Below, piece by piece: positions 53,588 to 61,114 of a stretch of 64,000 bases of DNA. The notes under the pieces were generated by a model. It made no database searches, had not been told where the DNA came from, and was given only the letters and a program-made list of their open reading frames with translations. The DNA lies in IMG/VR virus record IMGVR_UViG_3300020474_001469, positions 1 through 64,000 of that record; one strand, 5' to 3'. The position numbers and the translations under genes were made by a program. This DNA is from a virus. Position 1 is the stretch's first letter. Each line of letters begins with the position of its first letter.

Positions 53588-53767
53588 TTACCATCCTGCC
53601 TTTCTTATTCTATCTGAAGGGTCTTTATCAACCTTAGCCTTCATTGCTTTTTGATGTTGTTTATTTTTGTATTCACGTATGTTTTCAAGTTCGTATTCTG
53701 GATACGGTGGATGGTAGGGCTTGTTTGCTGGCTTACTTTTAAATAGATTTTTTATAAACTGTAACAT
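53588..53767 (-). CDS. Small basic phage protein (59 residues)
   Basis: An open frame from ATG at 53767 to TAA at 53588, preceded by AGGAA at good spacing, filling the gap between the QueE gene and the next one. It begins MLQFIKNLFKSKPANKPYHP and ends DKDPSDRIRKAGW. The protein is rich in Lys/Pro/Tyr with a central helix of charged residues. No function known. Coding is supported by the start signal and fit to the operon spacing. Confidence 0.6.
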   Translation of the reverse strand: MLQFIKNLFKSKPANKPYHPPYPEYELENIREYKNKQHQKAMKAKVDKDPSDRIRKAGW

Positions 53768-53768
53768 G

Positions 53769-54698
53769 TTAAGTTCCTATTGCATTACCAAACAAGTATA
53801 CATGTACTCTTGCCGCTACATTATATCCACGTTTAAATGCCTTTTCAGCAACTTTGCCTGCACCTGCTATTTGTTCTTCTTCTCTAGCACCTGTTGGCAT
53901 AACCCATATAGGCCAATCTACACCTTCTGCTTTAAACAGTTTAATAACTTCTTCCATTTCTTCCCACTCTCTATCGTCTGGACCAACTACAAACTTTAAT
54001 TGTCCTTTATCAGAAAGTTCTCTGTACTCTGCTACTATTTGAGGCTTGATTGCTTTTTCTCTTTTCTCACCTGCAACTGACCATAGTTTAGGACTACAAC
54101 TAAAAAATATTTCTGTGTCTATCCTGTTTACCCATTCCTTAAACGGATCTCTTAACTTTTGTGTTCCGTTAGTTTCAAATGTCATACTGCCCGGCAAGTT
54201 ACCTTGTCTTTCAAGTTCTTCATATATTCCGACAGTTGCTGTCTGTCCAGTTACCATTAAAGGCTCTCCGCCTGTAATACATAAGTGTTGACTTTGTCCT
54301 GTTACTGGATGTTTAAATAATCCTTCAGGATTACTTTCGTTTTTCAATATGTCAATAATTTTATTCGCCATTACTGTCGGCGTTTCTTGACCCATCAAGT
54401 CTTTAAACTTCTTTGCCCATGTGTAACTACTATCACAACCTTTATCCCACACAGGCAAGTCTTCAACTTTTTTTACTGTTGATACATCAAAATCTTGAAA
54501 AGGTAATTCATATGTATCTGGATTTGTAGGATCTAATTGTCCAAATCCGTTGCATTGTAAATTACATAAAAAGAAACGTATCCAAGCCGTAGGCACTCCT
54601 GTGTAATGTCCTTCGCCTTGAATACTATGAAATATTTCTGAATAGTAAAACTTCTTTTCTACAGTTTTACCAAATTCATGTTGTGCTAATGCAGACAT
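53769..54698 (-). CDS. queE: QueE-like 7-carboxy-7-deazaguanine synthase
   Basis: A 309-residue radical SAM enzyme of the preQ0 pathway. YYSEIFHSIQGEGHYTGVPT (18-37) is the QueE opening. Cluster cysteines are C45 and C49 (FLCNLQC), but the third is C88 (GCDSSYTW), with 38 residues between instead of the usual 2-14. CITGGEPLM near 138 is the GGEP motif. It converts 6-carboxy-tetrahydropterin to 7-carboxy-7-deazaguanine. At 309 residues it is longer than most QueE (about 220). It is co-directional with FolE, with one small gene between them. Confidence 0.85.
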   Translation of the reverse strand: MSALAQHEFGKTVEKKFYYSEIFHSIQGEGHYTGVPTAWIRFFLCNLQCNGFGQLDPTNPDTYELPFQDFDVSTVKKVEDLPVWDKGCDSSYTWAKKFKDLMGQETPTVMANKIIDILKNESNPEGLFKHPVTGQSQHLCITGGEPLMVTGQTATVGIYEELERQGNLPGSMTFETNGTQKLRDPFKEWVNRIDTEIFFSCSPKLWSVAGEKREKAIKPQIVAEYRELSDKGQLKFVVGPDDREWEEMEEVIKLFKAEGVDWPIWVMPTGAREEEQIAGAGKVAEKAFKRGYNVAARVHVYLFGNAIGT

Positions 54699-54898
54699 TA
54701 TACTATCTCTTCTACAATGCCTAACACTTCAGCTAGTACAAAACCAATACCTGCAAACATCATTAAGTAACCTGAGTAAGCAATAACTATATCTGTATAG
54801 TCGTTTGCCGCCCAAAGTTCATAACCTGCGTAAGCCAATACGCCGCCTGCTAATATTCTTAAAACACTCTTTACCATACTTACTGTAAAATGATTCAT
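54698..54898 (-). CDS. Small membrane protein
   Basis: A 66-residue protein with two hydrophobic segments (about 13-30 and 37-58), probably a hairpin in the inner membrane. AAGGAG precedes the ATG. It lies between FolE and QueE with no evident role in their pathway. Confidence 0.55.
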   Translation of the reverse strand: MNHFTVSMVKSVLRILAGGVLAYAGYELWAANDYTDIVIAYSGYLMMFAGIGFVLAEVLGIVEEIV

Positions 54899-54909
54899 AA
54901 TATATCTCC

Positions 54910-55599
54910 TTATTTGTTACAAGCAAATTCTTGTTGTAGTTTAATATTATCCATAAACTCTTTTTTAGTACCTGGATCGTCACCAAATGCTCCACGTAGT
55001 ACAGTTGTTTGTGTTAAACTACTATGAGCACCAATACCTCTATTCTCACAACAACCGTGTGTTGCTTGTAAATAAACACCTACATTAGGACTATTAGTTG
55101 CATGTTGTATTTTATTAGCAATAACGTTATTAAGTTCTTCTTGTAGTGTTCCACGTCTAGCACACCATTGTGCAATACGTGTATATTTAGAAAGTCCTAT
55201 AAGTGTTTCTGCGGCAATTATGCCAATATATGCAACACCGCTTACTGGTTGATGATGATGCGAACACATACTTTTAATTTCGCTTCTTACAACTAACATT
55301 CCTTTATAACTTTCTGTACTGTCATTAGGAAATGCAGTTGCATTAGGCATAGGATTATACCTACCACTCATCAGTTCATTTATATACATTTTTGCTAGTC
55401 GCCTGCCAGTATCCATACTGTTAGGATCATTAAACCTATCAATTACTAAGCCATCTAGTACAGATTCAAACTTAGGAGTCAATTCTTCAATTAGTGCCTC
55501 TTTGTCGCCTTTTTGTAAGACCTCAGAAATGTTGTCACCTGCCCAATAGCGGATGCCAGCATCTTGTAGTCTCATGATAATTTCTTTACTTTTACTCAT
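54910..55599 (-). CDS. folE: GTP cyclohydrolase I (FolE)
   Basis: A 229-residue enzyme. SMCSHHHQPVSGVAYIGI (111-128) and THGCCENRGI (180-189) carry the zinc ligands C112, H115 and C183, the signature of GTP cyclohydrolase I. It makes 7,8-dihydroneopterin triphosphate from GTP, the first step of the preQ0 pathway. The ATG at 55599 is preferred to one at 55605 because GGAGA directly abuts the earlier codon. The gene has a consensus sigma70 promoter 44 bases upstream. Confidence 0.9.
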   Translation of the reverse strand: MSKSKEIIMRLQDAGIRYWAGDNISEVLQKGDKEALIEELTPKFESVLDGLVIDRFNDPNSMDTGRRLAKMYINELMSGRYNPMPNATAFPNDSTESYKGMLVVRSEIKSMCSHHHQPVSGVAYIGIIAAETLIGLSKYTRIAQWCARRGTLQEELNNVIANKIQHATNSPNVGVYLQATHGCCENRGIGAHSSLTQTTVLRGAFGDDPGTKKEFMDNIKLQQEFACNK

Positions 55600-55642
55600 T
55601 TTCATTCTCCGAGTTATAGACGAGGATGTCTATTATGTTATT

Positions 55643-55671
55643 ATTATACAATATATTTAGGCGATTGTCAA
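55643..55671 (-). promoter_or_regulatory. Consensus sigma70 promoter TTGACA-N17-TATAAT
   Basis: A perfect -35 (TTGACA, 55671-55666) and -10 (TATAAT, 55648-55643) on the - strand, 17 bases apart, before FolE. The -35 lies between GGCGA and TCGCC arms (about 55684-55660) that could form a hairpin, perhaps an operator. The rest of the 113-base gap shows nothing else. Confidence 0.85.
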
Positions 55672-55718
55672 TCAAAACATTCGCCCAAATTAAATTTTTG
55701 CTTGTATTTAGGTTTTTC

Positions 55719-55955
55719 TTACCCATTCAATACAGTTTTGTCGGAACTTTCAGAAAAATATTTGTCCAACATAGATAGTCTATCGTCTGCCGCCGCTAGT
55801 TTGTTTAATTCTTCTATCACTGCTTCTGTAATATCAGAATGTTCACCTATTCCAGCGGGCATAGTTTGATAGACTTTAATATTGGCCATATGGACCGCTA
55901 TCTCCCCCTCTGCCTGCTTTCTAGCCGCAATCAATAAAGCTTCACCTGGCTTCAT
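55719..55955 (-). CDS. Conserved small phage protein
   Basis: A 78-residue helical protein: GEALLIAARKQAEGEIAVHM, then ITEAVIEELNKLAAADDRL. Such alpha-helical small proteins recur in T4-like marine phages. Function unknown. It overlaps the HIT gene upstream by 4 bases; a promoter for FolE follows. Confidence 0.5.
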   Translation of the reverse strand: MKPGEALLIAARKQAEGEIAVHMANIKVYQTMPAGIGEHSDITEAVIEELNKLAAADDRLSMLDKYFSESSDKTVLNG

Positions 55956-56308
55956 CCATTACTCTCCTTACGTTTTAGGTAATTTCCTTTGTTAGGAATT
56001 ACGTTTCTGACCCCACCTCTGGGATCCTCGATATCCCCCTTATTACGGGGAATTAAGTGTACATGAGGATACATCACAGTTTGTCCTGCGGCCTCACCTA
56101 CATTTTGTCCTATATTAAATCCATCACATATATTATCTTGTACCCATTCATATCCCCAGCCGTATGCGGCTTTATAACAATATGCTAAACACTCCCATGT
56201 TTCTTCTTTAGGCACAAACAAAATATGTCCGTCTGTGACCGGAAATCCGTCTCTATAAACTGTATAATGCTTCGTATCTATTACTATGTCAGTCCAAGGT
56301 TTATCCAT
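55952..56308 (-). CDS. HIT-family hydrolase
   Basis: A 118-residue protein. VMYPHVHLIPR near residue 88 is the histidine triad (HxH, with the third His position replaced), after an IGQNVGEAAGQT stretch. An upstream HILFVPKEE segment fits the N-terminal strand. HIT proteins hydrolyse nucleotide conjugates such as dinucleoside polyphosphates or AMP-linked molecules. It sits between membrane, phosphoribosyltransferase and FolE genes, suggesting nucleotide metabolism. Confidence 0.8.
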   Translation of the reverse strand: MDKPWTDIVIDTKHYTVYRDGFPVTDGHILFVPKEETWECLAYCYKAAYGWGYEWVQDNICDGFNIGQNVGEAAGQTVMYPHVHLIPRNKGDIEDPRGGVRNVIPNKGNYLKRKESNG

Positions 56309-56313
56309 AATAT

Positions 56314-56652
56314 TTAATTTCCTACAAAAAAGTTAACAATGCCTGTTGCAAAAATAAAAACTGCTACTCCATTAATAAAAACTAGTGCTCTGTCATGCCA
56401 AAGCATACCTACTACTCCCCAACCCATTACTCCACCAAGATGAAAGAATAAGTTATATGGCTCCATACCTCCAGCACTGGTCAATACCATTCCAATAAGA
56501 ATAATAAAACTAGAAGCCCATTTAATATACCAACTTAGATCGTACTTAGGTGTAATCTTTTTAAACACTCTACTAGAGTTTAACTCCTTAATCTTATCGT
56601 CTAAATTAGGAACCCACTTTTTTATTTCTTTTTCTATATCTTTTTTATTCAT
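56314..56652 (-). CDS. Small multi-span membrane protein
   Basis: A 112-residue protein with a charged N-terminal 40 residues, then three hydrophobic segments (about 45-61, 68-84, 89-109). No recognised family. It overlaps the phosphoribosyltransferase gene by 8 bases. Confidence 0.5.
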   Translation of the reverse strand: MNKKDIEKEIKKWVPNLDDKIKELNSSRVFKKITPKYDLSWYIKWASSFIILIGMVLTSAGGMEPYNLFFHLGGVMGWGVVGMLWHDRALVFINGVAVFIFATGIVNFFVGN

Positions 56653-57178
56653 ATGTTCCTACATTTTCCCAAGGGTAAACTAACCAAACATCTTCTTCTG
56701 CCTTGTTCACCTCATGACAAGAATAGTGTGTCTTAAATTTAAAGTCACTAGCTAAATTATCTGTTATAACCGCAAATCTTACATTTTCACACCAAACATT
56801 ACGCCAATGATCATCTTCAGGGTAACAACTACTTTGCCAGTCTTCAACAATCCAATTGAATGTTGATCCTGTATCGTTAATATCGTCAACAATTAATATA
56901 TTCTTTCCTTGTCCGTTACTGTCTGCATTAGGTGTTCCAAATGCATCTTCTGCCATCCAAGCATTAGATTCGTTTGCATATCCACTGTCACGTAAACTAA
57001 CTTTTATTGCTTCACAACGTATGCCGGTCATATTAGAAATAATTGTTGCAGGAACATTGCCGCCTCTTGTTATTCCTACAATATAATCAGGTGTCCATTG
57101 ATCCTTATACATTTGATTTACAATACTTGTGCTACAATTTTCTATGTCTTTCCATGTATAGAAATGCTTTTTAATCAT
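56645..57178 (-). CDS. Phosphoribosyltransferase-family protein
   Basis: A 177-residue protein. IVGITRGGNVPATIIS (33-48) is the N-terminal loop, and ILIVDDINDTGST (94-106) is the PRPP-binding motif of type I phosphoribosyltransferases such as xanthine or hypoxanthine salvage enzymes. It transfers ribose 5-phosphate between PRPP and a base. In the 7-deazaguanine context it could handle purines or deazapurines. The ATG at 57178 is used since the upstream ATG overlaps a neighbouring gene. Confidence 0.8.
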   Translation of the reverse strand: MIKKHFYTWKDIENCSTSIVNQMYKDQWTPDYIVGITRGGNVPATIISNMTGIRCEAIKVSLRDSGYANESNAWMAEDAFGTPNADSNGQGKNILIVDDINDTGSTFNWIVEDWQSSCYPEDDHWRNVWCENVRFAVITDNLASDFKFKTHYSCHEVNKAEEDVWLVYPWENVGTYE

Positions 57179-57179
57179 A

Positions 57180-57740
57180 TTACCAAACCCAAGATACAAA
57201 ACTGTACCTTGTCCCTTCTGTTATTAATGTTACTTTGTGTGAGTACATAAATGTACTTGGAAATATAAGAATATCTCCTGCTCCTAGCTCAACTTTATTG
57301 TCGTCTAGCATAATAAAATCGCCGCCTGTAAAGTTATCGTTTAGTAATCCTACTACAGACAGGGTAGGAATACCTTTTCTTTCACCGTCGAACATCTGTT
57401 GAACTCGATCGGCATGCATATGCATCTGTGTATTTTCATCATACTTATTAAACCTAACATCCGTAAATCCGTCGAATCCTTGAAGTGTAGGTAATGCTAT
57501 ATCTTTTTCTATGTATTGTATTAGACTATCTTTAACAATATGATGTAGTTCTTTATAGTGAGGCACTACTTGGTGAGATATAGAAAGTTCAGTATCTGTA
57601 CTAAATTTCTCTTTTTCACTATGGGAATAAAATGTATGCTTTTGCCAATCATCTTGGAAATTATCAATTATAGTATTGCATATGTTTACAGGAACTTTTT
57701 GTTTTTGAACGACTACATAAGACATAAGATCTTTCTTCAT
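57180..57740 (-). CDS. 2OG-Fe(II) oxygenase, prolyl-4-hydroxylase-like
   Basis: A 186-residue protein. QMHMHADRV (105-113) gives H109/D111, GLLNDNFTGGDFIM (131-144) is the P4H core, and MYSHKVT (H168) then RYSFVSW (R178) complete the iron and 2-oxoglutarate sites. It is the clearest 2OG enzyme in the window and stands apart from the island. Such proteins are frequent in T4-like cyanophages. Its target is unknown; base or protein hydroxylation are both possible. It overlaps the gene upstream by 1 base. Confidence 0.85.
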   Translation of the reverse strand: MKKDLMSYVVVQKQKVPVNICNTIIDNFQDDWQKHTFYSHSEKEKFSTDTELSISHQVVPHYKELHHIVKDSLIQYIEKDIALPTLQGFDGFTDVRFNKYDENTQMHMHADRVQQMFDGERKGIPTLSVVGLLNDNFTGGDFIMLDDNKVELGAGDILIFPSTFMYSHKVTLITEGTRYSFVSWVW

Positions 57741-58105
57741 TATACATCGCCCTCCTTCTTTTTATTAAAGTCTGACTTACACATATCATAAAATAATTTA
57801 AAATTTCTCCAAGCCTTATCTAAACCTGGATAATCTTTAGACATTTCTTCCACATCATTTTTAAAATTAGTTTCTGTATAGGATGCTTCTCCGGGACTAA
57901 TATTCACTGTGAACTCTGATCCAGTATCATTTGTTCCATATGTTAAAGGATCAAACCTTCCATCTCCATAAGATACACCGCTTGTTCCTCCGCCTGTTGA
58001 TGTTACATCGTATGTAATAGTATCGCCTAAATCTAAATTGAGTTGATCGATATTAACAGTTACAGTATCTTCCAAGTTTATTTTGTAAGTGGTATCATCT
58101 CCCAT
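57740..58105 (-). CDS. Hypothetical phage protein
   Basis: A 121-residue protein: an N-terminal beta-rich part (INLEDTVTVNIDQLNLDL), a Gly/Ser/Thr linker near residues 37-55, and a helical end (GLDKAWRNFKLFYDMCK). No recognised domain. It shares single bases with its neighbours at both ends. Confidence 0.4.
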   Translation of the reverse strand: MGDDTTYKINLEDTVTVNIDQLNLDLGDTITYDVTSTGGGTSGVSYGDGRFDPLTYGTNDTGSEFTVNISPGEASYTETNFKNDVEEMSKDYPGLDKAWRNFKLFYDMCKSDFNKKKEGDV

Positions 58106-59154
58106 TATATAGCCTCATATAACTGCTTACCAGAAAAGAAATCTGTGTTAAGTTTTTTTACTTGTTTATCTAATGGTACAAGAAAGTCTTCGTAGTGTTC
58201 CATGTATTCGGATATCTGATTAACAACTTCTGATCTATGAATTTTGTAACTTGCAAAACTTTCTGTCCATTTGCTAGGATATTTAAAATCTGGCAAAGCC
58301 ATTTCTTCGTAGCTAAGTCTGTCTGGAACCATTGGTATTGCACCAACAACTGCTCCTTCGTACCAACTAATACCTAGTGTTTCTTGTAAGTTTGCACTAA
58401 ACACCATCTTAGCTTCTCCTAGCAAGTTATGATATTGATTCTTATCAAGTTGTTTTTCTTGACAAACAACAAAATCGTATTGTGGTAACTGTGTTGCTAA
58501 ATCACTGAAGATTTCTAGTTGTTTCTCTGGAGCAATTCTATGTGGAAAAAGTATTAAATTACGTTTCTGCATTCCTTTATATGGAAGCAATTCTTCACGT
58601 AAATACTCCATAGGCCACCCGACTCGAACACTTTTTTCATCTAATTCTATTCCTTCTAACATAAGTTCATTACTAAACATATTAATATGAAACTCTGTAG
58701 CAAAGAAGTTGTGATTATAGCATTCATACATACTAGCTTCAGCTTTTCTAACCCAAGGTTTGTTACCAATTAGTCTACCTAAAAAGTCGTGCGGATCATA
58801 ACTACCAGCATGCCACATGCCACCAATGCTAATGTCAACACCCAATAATTCTGCCATATAACGCAATTGAATAACTGTAGGATTCCAGGCATCGGTGTAC
58901 AAAAAATAATCATCGTCTTTAACCTTGCCATTGCAGAACATTTCTCCTATTTGTTCGAGTTGTTTACTCTTATATATGTTCGTTCCGCCAAAGTTAAGAA
59001 ACGCCCCAGGCGTTGTTGCTTGAGGAGTCTCTCCTCCACTTATAGTGACGACTTCCTCATTAGTAGACCGTTTAAGTTGCTTAGGAAGATGCTCCTTCCA
59101 CTGTTTAGTATACCTAGTGTCTACTGCTTCAATGTCTACTATATAAATGGTCAT
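58105..59154 (-). CDS. GT-B fold glycosyltransferase (family 1-like)
   Basis: A 349-residue protein. NLILFPHRIAPEKQLEIFSD near residue 203 and AKMVFSANLQETLGISWYEG near 253 match the C-terminal nucleotide-sugar half of GT-B enzymes, with the paired Glu in ETLGISWYEGAVVGAIPMVP. It lies in a - strand run beside QueD-like and 2OG genes, near DpdA. In T4 the comparable role is glucosylation of modified DNA bases, so DNA-base glycosylation is an attractive but unproven role here. Overlaps the next gene by 4 bases. Confidence 0.75.
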   Translation of the reverse strand: MTIYIVDIEAVDTRYTKQWKEHLPKQLKRSTNEEVVTISGGETPQATTPGAFLNFGGTNIYKSKQLEQIGEMFCNGKVKDDDYFLYTDAWNPTVIQLRYMAELLGVDISIGGMWHAGSYDPHDFLGRLIGNKPWVRKAEASMYECYNHNFFATEFHINMFSNELMLEGIELDEKSVRVGWPMEYLREELLPYKGMQKRNLILFPHRIAPEKQLEIFSDLATQLPQYDFVVCQEKQLDKNQYHNLLGEAKMVFSANLQETLGISWYEGAVVGAIPMVPDRLSYEEMALPDFKYPSKWTESFASYKIHRSEVVNQISEYMEHYEDFLVPLDKQVKKLNTDFFSGKQLYEAI

Positions 59155-59336
59155 CGTCTTTTATTATTCCTCCATTTTTTTCTAGTTCTAGACCAAGCCA
59201 TATAACTTTCCCAAGTTCTGTCGCCTTTTTTATAAAGGCTGGCTTCTTTAAAAACTTTACCTTCGAGTCTACAGTAATCTCGGAATGTGTCGAGATCGTC
59301 AAAAATTTTCCTAATAAGGGGATTCTTAATTGCCAT
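59151..59336 (-). CDS. Conserved small phage protein
   Basis: A 61-residue protein; the ATG at 59336 (AAGGAA upstream) is used. LDTFRDYCRLEGKVFKEASL near residue 15 and DRTWESYMAW match a small family found in T4-like cyanophages. Strongly basic end (RTRKKWRNNKRR), possibly nucleic-acid binding. Function unknown. Confidence 0.6.
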   Translation of the reverse strand: MAIKNPLIRKIFDDLDTFRDYCRLEGKVFKEASLYKKGDRTWESYMAWSRTRKKWRNNKRR

Positions 59337-59352
59337 GATAGTTCCTTGTATA

Positions 59353-59841
59353 TCATTGTGTGGGGTAATAAATCGAACAGCCGTTTTCACCGTCTTCAGC
59401 AACGTCAATCTCTACAAATCGGCCTGGGTATTTTGCAGAAATCTCTTGATATAAGTCATCAGCAATCATTTCGCATGACTTATGATTTAATTCTATTACA
59501 TCTTCATTGTATAGTTTTTCCATCCATCGTTTAAACTGAATAAATTCAATATCACGATCATCATGGAATACTTCTATTCGCACTTTGAAGTGGAATATAT
59601 GTCGATGTGCAACGCCTAAGAAGCTCACGTCGTCCCAGTCTCCTGTTGCAAGTTTTGGATCATCTTTAGCCGCTGGATACAAATGTATTCCTTCTTTTCT
59701 AAATGTTACCCAAATACTTCGCTTTGCATTTTTCACTGCATCTTCCATACCTTTTACCTTCTCCATAAGTTCTTCAAACCGAGCTTCTCTCTTATTGACT
59801 AAGTTTATTATATTATCTTTAGATGATTTTGTCAAGTCCAT
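59353..59841 (-). CDS. QueD-like 6-carboxy-tetrahydropterin synthase
   Basis: A 162-residue protein. SFLGVAHRHIFHFKVRIEV (near 77-95) contains the HxH zinc motif of the PTPS/QueD fold, IEFIQFKRWMEKLY the middle strand-helix, ELNHKSCEMIADDLYQEI the typical LxH..S.E.IA helix, and VAEDGENGCSIYY the final strand with the conserved Glu. The catalytic Cys that normally precedes the HGH motif is not there (the segment reads LGVAHRH), and there is an N-terminal extension of about 38 residues. It is likely the pathway step between FolE and QueE. Confidence 0.7.
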   Translation of the reverse strand: MDLTKSSKDNIINLVNKREARFEELMEKVKGMEDAVKNAKRSIWVTFRKEGIHLYPAAKDDPKLATGDWDDVSFLGVAHRHIFHFKVRIEVFHDDRDIEFIQFKRWMEKLYNEDVIELNHKSCEMIADDLYQEISAKYPGRFVEIDVAEDGENGCSIYYPTQ

Positions 59842-60334
59842 AATCTTTCCATTCTGTAAATTTATCTCTATGCATCAAATCATGTAGACTATGACACCAA
59901 ACACCAGGATTAGATGCCTTAAAGTCTTTATCGTCAATTTTTAACATAGTGTTATAGTTCCATTGTTTTATATAAGGAACAGGTACACGCAGTTGCGGAA
60001 TAAAATTATCATATTCGCAAAGTCCACCCTCTAAAAATTCTTCTGCGTATTTTATAGGAATATCTAGAGAGCATAACTTACCAGCTGACAAAAATGCTTT
60101 AATAAGATTCTCCCATGATTCCCATTCTTTATCATTCTCTGGATGGAATGAATGATTTGCACCAAAGAATATATGTTCACATTGATTTTCATCATAATGT
60201 TTTTGTATTTCGTGAGGTTCGTGTACTCCTGTAACAAATAGTGTTTTTAATCCATATGCAGGAGTCTTTTCTACTTCATTACCTATGAACATTTTAACAT
60301 CAGTTTGTGTGCCGTTTTCGTAATCTCTATTCAT
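59819..60334 (-). CDS. Hypothetical protein of the 7-deazaguanine region
   Basis: A 171-residue protein. LKTLFVTGVHEPHEIQKHYD near residue 29 and EHIFFGANHSFHPENDKEWE near 53 suggest alternating alpha/beta structure. LIKAFLSAGKLCSLDIPIKY continues the pattern. Family not recognised. It overlaps the QueD-like gene by 23 bases and follows small membrane genes downstream of DpdA. Confidence 0.45.
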   Translation of the reverse strand: MNRDYENGTQTDVKMFIGNEVEKTPAYGLKTLFVTGVHEPHEIQKHYDENQCEHIFFGANHSFHPENDKEWESWENLIKAFLSAGKLCSLDIPIKYAEEFLEGGLCEYDNFIPQLRVPVPYIKQWNYNTMLKIDDKDFKASNPGVWCHSLHDLMHRDKFTEWKDYGLDKII

Positions 60335-60540
60335 TTGCTTATCATCACTAAAATTGCAGTAAAGAAAAGTGCAAAGAACACAACCGTATAGTCTTTTTTT
60401 GGTTCTATTTTACAAGCCTCCTCAAACTCACTGTAATCTAAAGGCATATAATCTCTGTTCCATGCATCTCTTCTTGTATCTTTCTTACGTTGATCGACTT
60501 TGATAGATCCTGGGTCTACTTTATAATCTTCCTTTTTCAT
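60331..60540 (-). CDS. Small C-terminal membrane-anchored protein
   Basis: A 69-residue protein with a charged, basic first half and a C-terminal hydrophobic segment (VVFFALFFTAILVMI, 52-66). Probably tail-anchored. Function unknown. Overlaps its neighbours by 4 bases each. Confidence 0.5.
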   Translation of the reverse strand: MKKEDYKVDPGSIKVDQRKKDTRRDAWNRDYMPLDYSEFEEACKIEPKKDYTVVFFALFFTAILVMISK

Positions 60541-60935
60541 CTATCATTTCCTTTCATTGCAAAATACAATCCACCAACCCATAGCATAACATGAAAGTTA
60601 TCATAAAGGATAACATCCATAAAGCTCTCAGGTTGTCCTACCCAAATCACTCCAGTCATAATACATCCAATAGTAAATCCACTGAACTTAGTTATTAAAT
60701 TTCCTACCCAGGGCCATAATCTTTTCCAAAGTGCAGAAATTCCTCCGATTAGCAGGCCAAACCCTGCTCCTAGTTCACCTAATATTACAAATACCCAAAC
60801 TATATAAGGCAATTCGAAACTTTGTGCATCTTCAATTGAGATAGGTAGTTTAATAAGTCCTTGTTGAATAAACACTATTGCAAGAGGTACTCTTAGCAAC
60901 CAACCAGGTAAGTGTTCGTTTATTTTCTGTATCAT
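60537..60935 (-). CDS. DoxX-like membrane protein
   Basis: A 132-residue protein with about four membrane segments. LLRVPLAIVFIQQGLIKLP near the N-terminus and VFVILGELGAGFGLLIGG near 48 match the DoxX family opening and its conserved G-E-L-G-x-G. GLLIGGIS and GGLYFAMKG fit later helices. The family is linked to quinone or redox functions in host membranes; role in the phage is unknown. Confidence 0.65.
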   Translation of the reverse strand: MIQKINEHLPGWLLRVPLAIVFIQQGLIKLPISIEDAQSFELPYIVWVFVILGELGAGFGLLIGGISALWKRLWPWVGNLITKFSGFTIGCIMTGVIWVGQPESFMDVILYDNFHVMLWVGGLYFAMKGNDR

Positions 60936-61114
60936 TTTCTTTTTATATGATCCTTTAGTGCTAACTTTTGTTTCTTTAATTTTACTAGATGTTCTTTAGT
61001 TTCCCAACTTCTATCGTAATTTCTTTCTGCTTCTACTTGCTCTACTTTCTTATGAAAGTAATCAAACATATTTTGCATCTTTTTAGCCTTCTTGGTGGCT
61101 CTTCCAGTACTCAT
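60932..61114 (-). CDS. Small basic coiled-coil protein
   Basis: A 60-residue Lys-rich protein: TGRATKKAKKMQNMFDYFHK, then VEQVEAERNYDR, and a helical end (KLKKQKLALKDHIKRK). It is likely helical and basic. No family assigned. It shares the ATGA-type junction with DpdA (1 base) and the DoxX gene (4 bases). Confidence 0.5.
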   Translation of the reverse strand: MSTGRATKKAKKMQNMFDYFHKKVEQVEAERNYDRSWETKEHLVKLKKQKLALKDHIKRK

